Positions 41,669-50,241 of a stretch of DNA of 60,181 nucleotides are shown here, one piece after another. Each line of letters begins with the position of its first letter. The stretch's first letter is position 1. Source of the DNA: Terriglobales bacterium (GTDB lineage: Bacteria; Acidobacteriota; Terriglobia; Terriglobales; Acidobacteriaceae); the NCBI GenBank assembly GCA_015655195.1, contig JAATFM010000268.1, forward strand, positions 1 to 60,181, in the 5' to 3' direction. Both the position numbers and the translations under genes were made by a program. The notes under the pieces were generated by a model. It ran no database searches. It saw nothing but the letters and a program-made list of their open reading frames with translations, and had not been told where the DNA came from.

Positions 41669-44095
41669 TCACTTCTCTGTATCCGATGTGTCATGGAACA
41701 GCCCAATCTGAACATGGCCCAGCTTCTTTGCTTCATGCGCGGCCACTCCACTGACTGGCGCAAAGCTCTTCTCTGCTCCGGGCGTATCCTGCCTCCGCAG
41801 CAAATAATTCGTTCCCGCAACGGCCTGGAATCGAATCTCCTGCCCGGCGGCATCGCTCGCAACCTTCTTCTTCGAAGCGCCCGCGAAAATATCGACAGCC
41901 GTCCCCGGCCAGGGATTGCGAACCCGAATCGTCGTTTTCGATCCGGCCTCAATCACGACCGTATCGACAACACCATCGCGGACCTGCACATCGACCTTCG
42001 TCTTTCCACGCACAAAAACGCTGCCGTCAAAATTCCATCCGGGCGGAATCGCCGGTGCAACCCGAATCACGCCGTCATAATCCTGCACCAACGCCTCTTG
42101 CAGCGCATCGGCCACAATCCCTGTCTCCTCGACATAAAACTCTCCGTACCCCTGATCCCAGTTGGCAAATCCATTCGGCGTATGCTGCGAATGTTCGGTA
42201 ATGTTTATCAGCGTCGACCCCACCTCACTGCCCAGGTGGAGACGCGCGGCCTGAATCGGGTCAAAGCTCCAATCCGCCACGGAGTGAAACAGACGATGCT
42301 CATACGTCCGCTTGGCAAGCGCAAACATTGGCGATTCATCTCCAATCAGATCGTAAGGCCACACCGGCTCCAGCCCGATATTCTCGGCATTATGATTCTC
42401 CGCGCCCGGCAGATACGATTCCGCAATCACATCCTCGCCACGCGCATCGTCCTCCGGAGCAAGCAACGTCTTTACCCCAGTCGGCTGTGTGCGCGGAAGC
42501 GGCGGAATCTTCGCCACGGCACTCTGCATAGCGCCAACCAACTCCGCATCTTCTTGAAGCAATTTCGCAGCCTCTATCGTCACCGGAAAAAGCGCCATAG
42601 CCGACGCAATATCTGTCGTTGGGTCCGTAACATCCCACTGCGTCTCATGCGCGTTGGATGGACCCATGTGCAGCAGACCATCCTTTCCCGCCTCCTGATA
42701 AGCCAGCAGGAAACGGGCCGAGGCCGCCATCACAGGATAGTTCGCACGCAGAAAATCGCGGTCATTCGTCATCAGATAGTGCTGCCATATCCACAACGAA
42801 ACCTCGGCTCCGGTCGAGAGCGTGCGCGCATTAAAGTAGGGATGAAAATCCGCATCGCAATCGTAGCCAATACTGATCGGCTTCCAGCTCGATTCATACT
42901 CGATGCCGCGGCCATTAAAGCGCATCGTCTCCGGAACACAAGCGCCCTCGCGCCCTTTCATATGCTGCTTCGTCCAGCTTTCGATGCTCGCAAGATTTTC
43001 GCGGTAGAGATTGAAATACGGCGCATTCAACTCCGCCAGCCCCGCGCCCATATTCGCGGCCACCTGCATCCGCAGATTCCAATGCCAGAAGGCAGAGGAG
43101 TCCCAACGGTGCATATCGCGTGCCGAAGAGAGCATGTCCGCAACACCGGCCTGCGAGCCCGGATACTCCTCTCCGCGTTCCGCCGCGGCGGAGAACAAAT
43201 AGATATTGCGAAGATTCTCCATGTACTGCCCGGCGCCGTCCGCGGAGTCTACCTTGATCGTGGACGCGCGACTCCAAAAGTTATTCCACCATATTCTGTG
43301 CACTGCCGGCTTGCTCCGGACAAACGCCAGCCGCACCATCTTCGCTACATCTCCACTCCCGTCGTAATGAGGAGCGGCAACAAGAACCTGGAAATGTCCA
43401 TCCTGATACGGACGGAAAGATACCTGGATCGTCCGCGCATCCATAGTCTTTACTGAAACATCGCGCCCCTCTACGGTAACAGCGGAAAGCGATCCGAAGG
43501 GACGGCCGGAGGACTCAGGACGCTGGTCATCGACCCATGCCTCCGACAAAATTCCTATCTCCCCATCCACCGCAGCCTTCGGCTCACGCGGAGGCCATAG
43601 CTTCAGCACTGCCGTCTGCATCTCATCCGGCTTCGCCCCGCGAACCCCGATCACAAGCATGTCCGTATTCGGCTCCACATAAGCCTCTGCGGTCATGCCT
43701 CCGCCCTGCTCGTGAAACTCTCCATTGTAGAGATCAAGCAGCCCCGAATAATCACGCGCACCCGTCAAAGCCGCAAGTCCGGGAATCGTAATCTGCCCCG
43801 GAGAAAGACGATCCGGCAACGTATCCGCGCGATTCAACTGCGCCGTCATCCCATCCGCCGACCAGACCGCTACACCAAGCCGGCCATTGCCCAGCGGCAT
43901 GGCCTCCTTTGCCTGCGTGTTCGCTCTTCCCAAAACGATGTTTGAGCGGCTGATAACGCCCTCGACATTCACATGAAATTGCCCATCTCTCCAGGCCGTC
44001 GTCGCATCGGCGGATGCGGCCTGCGCATACGCAACCGCTCCGCACAAAGAGAAAAAGAAGACTACAAAAACTGTGGCTCTGTTCTTCATCCGCAT
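41669..44095 (-). CDS. GH95-like glycoside hydrolase (alpha-L-fucosidase fold)
   Basis: An exported (alpha/alpha)6-barrel enzyme of about 808 residues. Signal segment VFVVFFFSLCGAVAYAQA. The N-terminal beta-domain carries KEAMPLGNGRLGVAVW, the hallmark of GH95/DUF5703-type proteins. The catalytic barrel has SSAFWHWNLRMQVAANMGAG, YNLYRENL-like FNLYRENLASIESW, PSNAHETQWDVTDPTTD and, near the end, NWDQGYGEFYVEETGIVADA. GH95 members act mainly on alpha-1,2-fucose or galactose; the exact specificity is not clear. Starts at 44113, 44095 and 44089 are possible; I chose 44095, four bases after the upstream stop (TGA-ggcg-ATG). Confidence 0.82.
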   Translation of the reverse strand: MRMKNRATVFVVFFFSLCGAVAYAQAASADATTAWRDGQFHVNVEGVISRSNIVLGRANTQAKEAMPLGNGRLGVAVWSADGMTAQLNRADTLPDRLSPGQITIPGLAALTGARDYSGLLDLYNGEFHEQGGGMTAEAYVEPNTDMLVIGVRGAKPDEMQTAVLKLWPPREPKAAVDGEIGILSEAWVDDQRPESSGRPFGSLSAVTVEGRDVSVKTMDARTIQVSFRPYQDGHFQVLVAAPHYDGSGDVAKMVRLAFVRSKPAVHRIWWNNFWSRASTIKVDSADGAGQYMENLRNIYLFSAAAERGEEYPGSQAGVADMLSSARDMHRWDSSAFWHWNLRMQVAANMGAGLAELNAPYFNLYRENLASIESWTKQHMKGREGACVPETMRFNGRGIEYESSWKPISIGYDCDADFHPYFNARTLSTGAEVSLWIWQHYLMTNDRDFLRANYPVMAASARFLLAYQEAGKDGLLHMGPSNAHETQWDVTDPTTDIASAMALFPVTIEAAKLLQEDAELVGAMQSAVAKIPPLPRTQPTGVKTLLAPEDDARGEDVIAESYLPGAENHNAENIGLEPVWPYDLIGDESPMFALAKRTYEHRLFHSVADWSFDPIQAARLHLGSEVGSTLINITEHSQHTPNGFANWDQGYGEFYVEETGIVADALQEALVQDYDGVIRVAPAIPPGWNFDGSVFVRGKTKVDVQVRDGVVDTVVIEAGSKTTIRVRNPWPGTAVDIFAGASKKKVASDAAGQEIRFQAVAGTNYLLRRQDTPGAEKSFAPVSGVAAHEAKKLGHVQIGLFHDTSDTEK

Positions 44096-44099
44096 CGCC

Positions 44100-45425
44100 T
44101 CATCCCGCCGCATTGAGTCCTACCTGCACATCTTTGGTCGAAGCATTCTGTATCTGCATTGGCCCGGTAAAGAGATTTCCCTCAACAACCGCACGCATCA
44201 CATTTTCTCCCAGCACAATGTGCGGTTTGTTTTCGCGGAACTCGCATCCTCGAATAAGCAGACTTCCGGAAGATGCCTGAATTGCCGCACGCCCTTTCTC
44301 TTTTCCCCACTCAACGAATGTGCAATCGCTGAAGCCGACAGTCCCCACCCCGCCAATCTTCGCAATCTGATTACATGGCCCCCAGAAGGCGCTGTTGCTA
44401 AAGCGCACAACACCCTTGTTCCCTCCAAGCACCTCCACCATCGTGGGGTCTTCGCCATGAAACGACGTAAACTCCGCATTCGCAATCAGCAGCCCATACG
44501 GCGCGCTTTGCTCCACCAGCACAGCGCGATTGCAATCGTCCGCGCCAATGCCCAGAAAGTTTCCGTTACATGCGCCCGTGCCGGTCTCCACAAATTTATA
44601 GCCGACATGGTAGCCATAGCAGAAGGTATTCAGCACATACTCCCAGTCCGCGCGCCCAAAGATAAAAGCCTCACCATTCTCAGTCTGCCACTGATAGGCG
44701 CGCCCACGAGAACTCCACCAGGGATTGAAATGCACATTCTCAATGCGCCCGATGTCATAAATCGCATCCACCCAGATGCCGCGCCGCAGCGGTTGCCCGG
44801 TAATATTCCGCACATTGTGCCGCTCATTGCGGCTGGCATCAATCCCCTGATACGGATTCAGCAGTTCCACATCGAACACCGCTGGATTCTTCCCCCGCAT
44901 AACAATCGTCCACGGATAAGCAAGGGGAATTCCATCCGTAATCTGCTCCGGATAATAGATCGTCAGACCGGCAACGGAACTGTTCGTGTTCAACGTAAGA
45001 AACGGCTCACCATCTTCTTGCCCGCGCCCAGCGGTCACAAACAATGCCGTGCCGTCTTCACCGGGCTTCACGCCTCCGTTCCCGCGTATGCCGACATGCG
45101 AGGGCACACAGGCAAACGATCCCCGCAATGTCACGCCCTCCGGAATCTTCAGAGTCCCGCGAAAGAGATACTTCCCCGTCGGCGCATAAACCGTTCCGCC
45201 ACCCATCCGATGAACCGCATCCAAAGCACGCTGAAACGCGGCCGTGTCGTCGCTCACCGCATCTCCAACCGCGCCATAACTTCGGACATTTGCCTCTGGG
45301 CTGACGGAATGCGCCTTAGGCTCCGCACCCAACGCCGCGGAGGAAGCGCCCATCAAACCCACCAGTCCCGTTGCCGATCCAAGCGCAAGCAACTGACGAC
45401 GCGAATGAAAACCCTGTTGATCCAT
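44100..45425 (-). CDS. Tat-exported pectate-lyase-superfamily beta-helix protein
   Basis: A 441-residue right-handed parallel beta-helix protein. A twin-arginine-like signal SRRQLLALGSATGLVGLMG leads. The pectate_lyase_3-type beginning is NVRSYGAVGDAVSDDTAAFQ, followed by GGGTVYAPTGKYLFRGTLKI; a series of helix coils runs to ALFVTAG, GLTIYYPEQ, IENVHFNPWWSS and LLIRGCEFREN. Without visible catalytic residues of a named PL/GH28 family, the activity (lyase, hydrolase or binding) is open. It is the fourth gene of the probable operon. Confidence 0.8.
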   Translation of the reverse strand: MDQQGFHSRRQLLALGSATGLVGLMGASSAALGAEPKAHSVSPEANVRSYGAVGDAVSDDTAAFQRALDAVHRMGGGTVYAPTGKYLFRGTLKIPEGVTLRGSFACVPSHVGIRGNGGVKPGEDGTALFVTAGRGQEDGEPFLTLNTNSSVAGLTIYYPEQITDGIPLAYPWTIVMRGKNPAVFDVELLNPYQGIDASRNERHNVRNITGQPLRRGIWVDAIYDIGRIENVHFNPWWSSRGRAYQWQTENGEAFIFGRADWEYVLNTFCYGYHVGYKFVETGTGACNGNFLGIGADDCNRAVLVEQSAPYGLLIANAEFTSFHGEDPTMVEVLGGNKGVVRFSNSAFWGPCNQIAKIGGVGTVGFSDCTFVEWGKEKGRAAIQASSGSLLIRGCEFRENKPHIVLGENVMRAVVEGNLFTGPMQIQNASTKDVQVGLNAAG

Positions 45426-45469
45426 GTGATCTTCCCCATCCGTTTCTGCAAAGACAAAACGTCTTCGAG

Positions 45470-47800
45470 TTACCGCGTGCTCTCTGCCGCAGGCGCCTTC
45501 ACCGTAACGGCTCCGCCGTTATAGGGAACGGTGCTGTCCACACTCTTTTCAACAGCCTCGCCAACGCCATGCCCATCGCCGACCCACACGACGCGGAAGG
45601 TCACATCCTTTTTCATGCCCGGAAAGCTTCCCTCACGAGCGCCGATATGCAGCACGCCGCTCGCCTCATCCCAGTGCAGCGGAGTGATCGACCTCTCGCC
45701 TTTTTCATAGGCATAGCTATCGCCGCTGTCGTCATACCAACTAAAGCTGGCATCGGCGCCGCGATAGATTCTCACCGTAATCGGATCATTCTCGCGCTGA
45801 CTGGCATATTGCACCTCCGGCCCAAGCGGCAAAATCGAGCCGGCGCGAATATAAATCGGGATTCGATTCAGCGGAGCCTCCGCCTGAATGCGTTGATCTC
45901 CACCAAGCTTTTTCCCCGTCCAGAAATCGAACCATCCTGCACCCGGCGGAAGATACACGGAACGCGACGTAGCCCCCTCCACGGTAATGGGACTCACCAG
46001 AACAGACGTCCCGAACATGAACTCATCGCCTATATCCCGCACCTTCTCAACCGTGCGCCAATCCATCACAAGAGGCCGCTGGATCGTGTAATCCTCATTG
46101 GTCACACGCCACGCGAGAGAGTAAATATAGGGCAGCATCCGGTAACGCAATTTGTCATATTCCACCAAGATAGGCGTGACCGGCTCATAGGCAAATACCT
46201 CGTTGTTATCCCTGTGCCCATGCGTGCGGAAGATGGAGCAAAACGCGCCATACTCATACCACCGCGTATAAAGCTCGTGATATTTTGTGCTCTTCTCGTC
46301 ATACGGCGAGGTATAACCGCCAATATCCGTCGTCCAGTATGGATTCCCCGAGATCGCAAAATTAAGCCCGGCAGGAACCTGACGACTGAAATCCGTATAG
46401 GTCCCATAAATGTCCCCGGACCACGTGACCGCCGCATTGCGCTGCTGCCCCAGGAACGCCGACCGAGTCAGGATAAAGACACGCTTCTGCGTCTCTTCCG
46501 CGCGCCAGTGGCTATAGATGTTGCCCGTATGCAGCAGCGGAAAGACATTCGCATAGCGCGCGCCATTGCCCATAAAAAGCTGCTTGCTGCTCAGGTCGGC
46601 TTCCGGCTCTGAGGCATCCAGCCAGAACCCGTCCCAGCCCTGCGCAAGCAGCTTTTTCGGAAGCAGATTCCAATAAATATCCCGCGCATGAGGATTCGTC
46701 GGATCGTAGATATTGACTCCGGGAATCAAGCCATTTTCACTCTTGAGAGCACTATACGTCGCCGACTTCTCATCCAGGCGCGGCCATACGGAAATCACCG
46801 CATGAAAATTCTCTTCGTGCAACTTCTGCAGCGCCCCGGGAACATCCGGATATTCTTTCAGATAATCGTCGCTGTACTCGGGATCTCCCTGATGCTTCCA
46901 CCAGAACCAGTCTTGCACGATCAGATCCAACGGAACATTCCCGCTCCGATATTGCTCGCCAATTTTCAGCAGTTGCCCCGCGGAGGTATAGCGATCCTTG
47001 GACTGAACAAATCCATACGCCCACTTGCCCAGCATGGGACTATGCCCCGTCAGATCGCGGTATTCATGGATAATCTGGTCCGCCTCCGGGCCATAAAGAA
47101 AGTAGTAGTCAACGGCATTCACGGCGCTCGCGGTAAACGACATATTCCGCGGAAAACGATTGTCGAATTCGGAAGGAGAGGCCGTATTCCAAAGGACTCC
47201 ATAGCCCTTGGTCGAGATCAGCAGCGGAACCGCAACATCCGTATTCTGCTGCGCCAGCTTCACCACCTCGCCCCTGTAATTAAAGGCGCCGCTCTGATGC
47301 TGTCCCAGCCCATACATTCCTTCGGTCTCATCGGGAGAGAAGGAATCCGTCGCGCGATACAGTTGTTCCCCGTTCACCGTCACCGGTACAAAACTGCGCT
47401 GAGGCTCCCCGCTCTCCTGCAATAGCTGCGCGCCATCTTCCGCGACAAACGACAACGTGGAGTTCCGGAGCGAGATCACAGCCTGAACTAAGGACGTTTT
47501 GATCCTTACCTCTCGCTCCGACTGCTCCACGCTGAACGGAGCAGCGTCGCACTTTCCCACGATCCACGGATTCTCCGACGACTCCTCATGCACGCTCACC
47601 GGGCTCGCTACGATGTGCAGAATCCCCGGCCCGCAAACCGAGATGCGCAAACTCTGTTGGGAATTTCGTACTACCAATCCGTCCGTGCTCCGTTCCACGG
47701 TGGCGGCATCGCCTTTCAAAGCAAACGCAGATTTTCCGGAGCACACTCCGACGATCATGAGCACGGCAATCGCGCAAAGAACACGGGCCTTCGACAGCAT
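45470..47800 (-). CDS. GH31 alpha-glucosidase/alpha-xylosidase
   Basis: A 776-residue exported GH31 enzyme. Signal VLCAIAVLMIVGVCSGKSAFA; N-terminal beta-domain; GH31 barrel with LDLIVQDWFWWK, the nucleophile Asp in DGFWLDASEPEAD, and the acid/base region TWSGDIYGTYTDF; downstream ISGNPYWTTDIGGYTSPY and FCSIFRTHGHRDNNE are typical of the alpha-xylosidase group. A C-terminal beta-domain (LPPGAGWFDFWTGKKLGG) completes it. GAGGAG lies about 8 nt upstream of the ATG. It probably removes alpha-linked Xyl or Glc side chains from plant polysaccharide; the choice is inference. Confidence 0.9.
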   Translation of the reverse strand: MLSKARVLCAIAVLMIVGVCSGKSAFALKGDAATVERSTDGLVVRNSQQSLRISVCGPGILHIVASPVSVHEESSENPWIVGKCDAAPFSVEQSEREVRIKTSLVQAVISLRNSTLSFVAEDGAQLLQESGEPQRSFVPVTVNGEQLYRATDSFSPDETEGMYGLGQHQSGAFNYRGEVVKLAQQNTDVAVPLLISTKGYGVLWNTASPSEFDNRFPRNMSFTASAVNAVDYYFLYGPEADQIIHEYRDLTGHSPMLGKWAYGFVQSKDRYTSAGQLLKIGEQYRSGNVPLDLIVQDWFWWKHQGDPEYSDDYLKEYPDVPGALQKLHEENFHAVISVWPRLDEKSATYSALKSENGLIPGVNIYDPTNPHARDIYWNLLPKKLLAQGWDGFWLDASEPEADLSSKQLFMGNGARYANVFPLLHTGNIYSHWRAEETQKRVFILTRSAFLGQQRNAAVTWSGDIYGTYTDFSRQVPAGLNFAISGNPYWTTDIGGYTSPYDEKSTKYHELYTRWYEYGAFCSIFRTHGHRDNNEVFAYEPVTPILVEYDKLRYRMLPYIYSLAWRVTNEDYTIQRPLVMDWRTVEKVRDIGDEFMFGTSVLVSPITVEGATSRSVYLPPGAGWFDFWTGKKLGGDQRIQAEAPLNRIPIYIRAGSILPLGPEVQYASQRENDPITVRIYRGADASFSWYDDSGDSYAYEKGERSITPLHWDEASGVLHIGAREGSFPGMKKDVTFRVVWVGDGHGVGEAVEKSVDSTVPYNGGAVTVKAPAAESTR

Positions 47801-47866
47801 CCAATCAACTCCTCGACAACTTCTTAATCGTGCAAAGAAACATAGTCAGGCGACGCAGAATCCGCA

Positions 47867-50167
47867 TCACTTTCCTTCCGCAGAATTCTCCGCACTCATC
47901 GACGGCGGAGCATCCTGAGGCGCGCTGCCCCACAGCGGATTCGGATGATCGGACATTTCCAGAATCAACGTTCCACCGTCGGCAATGTCCGCGTGGCGGA
48001 ACCACGCACGGTTCAACGGCTTTCCATTGAGCATGGCCGATTGAACATATTTATTGCGCGCGGAAACATGGTTCGCAACAACGGTAAACTCCTTGCCATT
48101 GCCCATCCGGATCGCGGACTTCGCAAAGATCGGGCTTCCGATTTCGTACACCGGACTGCCCGGACACACCGGATAAAATCCCATCGCGCTCAGCACATAC
48201 CAGGAGGAAGTGGCGCCGCCATCATCGTCTCCGGGAATCCCCAACGGCCCATCCCCGTACCACACATCCATCAACTGACGCACACGCTGCTGCGTCTTCC
48301 ACGGCTGTCCGGAAAAGTCATACAGGTAGGGAATATGAAAGCTCGGCTCATTTCCCTGCGCGTACAAACCGACCAGTCCCGTCGCATCCGGAAACTGATC
48401 GAGAAAATGAAACTTCGACGTTCCGTACTGCTCCACAAACAACCGGTCGAGCTTTGCATTGAAGGCATCGCGGCCTCCGGTCAGATGAATCAGCCCGGCA
48501 ACATCATGCTGAACATTGAAGGTGTAAAGCCAGGAATCCACCTCCGTAAAATAATCCCGTCCGCCATTGCCGCCGCCCAGCTTGGGATCAAAATGACTTA
48601 CCCACTGCCCATCGGCGCTTTTCGGCGCCATAAATCCAATCGCCGGATTGAACAGATTCTCGTAATTACGGGCCAATCTGCTGAAGTATTCCTCATCCGA
48701 CTTCTTTCCAAGCGCCTTTGCCAACTGAGCAACGCACCAGTCATCATAGCTGTTCTCAAGCGTCACCGAAACAGACTGCCGGCGCTCGGGAGTCACCTGC
48801 GACTCGCTCTCAGTCTCTCCATAACTCAGCGCCGGAAAGAAACCCTTTTCAAAATATGTCCGATCAAGATCACTCAGAGGCCCGCGCCTCCAGGGAAGCA
48901 TCGTTGCCTCGGTCGCATTCTTTCGCAGGGCGGCATAAGCCTCCTGCACATCGAAATCGCGATACCCCTTTGCATACGCATCCAGAATCAGCGAGGCCGC
49001 ATGATGTCCGATCATAACCGGCTGCTCACCGGCAGCGGAAGGAAACGACGGCATCCATCCACTCTGCTGATACATGCGAATGTAGGACCGAATCATGTCC
49101 TGCTGCGCCCGCGCATTCAGAAGCATCTGCAGCGGATGCAGCGAACGATACGTATCCCACAAGCCATCATCCACATAGAAGTCATGCCCCTCCGCATCAT
49201 GCACCGCGTGGTCATAACCGCTAAAGTATTTGCCGTCTTCGGTGATGTCCGTCATCCGCCCCAGCGAGCGATAAAGAGCCGTATAGAAGATCGTGCGCTG
49301 CCGCTCGCTTCCTCCATCCACCAGCACCGCGCCCAGCGCGCTGTTCCACGCCGAACGCGCCTCCGACTTCGCCTGCTCGAATGTCTTTCCTTGCAACTCC
49401 CGCTTCATGTTGCGTTGCGCCTGCTCCGCGCTGATGTACGAGATGCCGACCCTGACTTCAACCGTTTCGCCAGCCGAGGAGGCGAAATCGCTGACCAATC
49501 CAATGCGATCTCCGGCCTGCTTCTGCGCGTGGCTCATCTCCCCGTTCTGCCAGGTGCTCCAGTTCGCTGGCGAACGAGAAAACTCCACATAAAAGTATTC
49601 CCGCGTTTCCGGCCCCGACTGCTCCAGATGCACAACCACGCCATCGGCGCGCGCACTGCCAGCGACAGCATTGCCTCCCGTCACGGCGAATTCCGCATGG
49701 TCCCGCAGACTTAAAGCAAGATGAGCATGTGCTCCGGCAGGAAAAGTAAACCTGTAATACGCCGACTGATTCGCGGCTGTGTACTCCGCACGAATCTTCC
49801 ACGTTTGCAGATCCGCCTCGTAATAGTACGGAGTGGCCGTCTCAAAATCATGGTCGTAAGCAGAGGCATACGCTGCCTGACTGGAGCTGACTTCTCCAGC
49901 CGAGGCCATCAAGAGCGCAGGCCCTGCCGGAAATCCATAAATCTTGTCCGCGAGGTATCGGTCCGCAATTCCCGGAGTTACCACAGGAGCAATTCTCGCC
50001 ATGCCATGCGGGCGCTGCACATAAGGAACGGTTGCGGTGAGTAGTTGTCCGATGCCCCCGATGTTCGGCGACACGTAATCGACGGCTTCCTTCGGGTGCT
50101 GTCCGGTAGCGGCAAAAGCGCTGCATCCCAAAACCAACAGCCACGCAAATCGAACTGCAATCTTCAT
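47867..50167 (-). CDS. GH92 alpha-mannosidase
   Basis: A 766-residue exported exo-alpha-mannosidase family protein. Signal MKIAVRFAWLLVLGCSAFAA; the N-terminal beta-sandwich begins VDYVSPNIGGIGQLL, close to the GH92 consensus; the (alpha/alpha)6 domain has DGLWDTYRSLHPLQML, HHAASLILDAYAKGYRDFD, and NEPSFHIPYLYDFSGQPWKT; the characteristic GIPGDDDGGATSSWYVLSAM and GFYPVCPGSPVYEIGSP follow. Calcium-dependent mannosidases of this family act on alpha-1,2/1,3/1,4/1,6-mannosides. It lies between GH3 and GH31, with intergenic gaps of under 80 nt, so all are probably cotranscribed. Confidence 0.92.
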   Translation of the reverse strand: MKIAVRFAWLLVLGCSAFAATGQHPKEAVDYVSPNIGGIGQLLTATVPYVQRPHGMARIAPVVTPGIADRYLADKIYGFPAGPALLMASAGEVSSSQAAYASAYDHDFETATPYYYEADLQTWKIRAEYTAANQSAYYRFTFPAGAHAHLALSLRDHAEFAVTGGNAVAGSARADGVVVHLEQSGPETREYFYVEFSRSPANWSTWQNGEMSHAQKQAGDRIGLVSDFASSAGETVEVRVGISYISAEQAQRNMKRELQGKTFEQAKSEARSAWNSALGAVLVDGGSERQRTIFYTALYRSLGRMTDITEDGKYFSGYDHAVHDAEGHDFYVDDGLWDTYRSLHPLQMLLNARAQQDMIRSYIRMYQQSGWMPSFPSAAGEQPVMIGHHAASLILDAYAKGYRDFDVQEAYAALRKNATEATMLPWRRGPLSDLDRTYFEKGFFPALSYGETESESQVTPERRQSVSVTLENSYDDWCVAQLAKALGKKSDEEYFSRLARNYENLFNPAIGFMAPKSADGQWVSHFDPKLGGGNGGRDYFTEVDSWLYTFNVQHDVAGLIHLTGGRDAFNAKLDRLFVEQYGTSKFHFLDQFPDATGLVGLYAQGNEPSFHIPYLYDFSGQPWKTQQRVRQLMDVWYGDGPLGIPGDDDGGATSSWYVLSAMGFYPVCPGSPVYEIGSPIFAKSAIRMGNGKEFTVVANHVSARNKYVQSAMLNGKPLNRAWFRHADIADGGTLILEMSDHPNPLWGSAPQDAPPSMSAENSAEGK

Positions 50168-50241
50168 CTTTATCTTGCCCTCTGCACGCCATGTGCCCGA
50201 ATTTCACTCACAGAATTCGCCTCCGTAAAAGCGCTTTCTTC

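Noticed and set aside
41501-43456. A 651-codon plus-strand open frame, Arg/His/Ile-rich
   Set aside because: It is antisense to the GH95-like and SGNH genes, with composition typical of a shadow frame and no recognisable domain.
44073-46612. Long plus-strand open frames (44073-45524 and 45371-46612)
   Set aside because: They are antisense to the pectate-lyase-fold and GH31 genes, without domains.
47945-49714. A 589-codon plus-strand open frame
   Set aside because: It is antisense to the GH92 gene, which has clear catalytic motifs.
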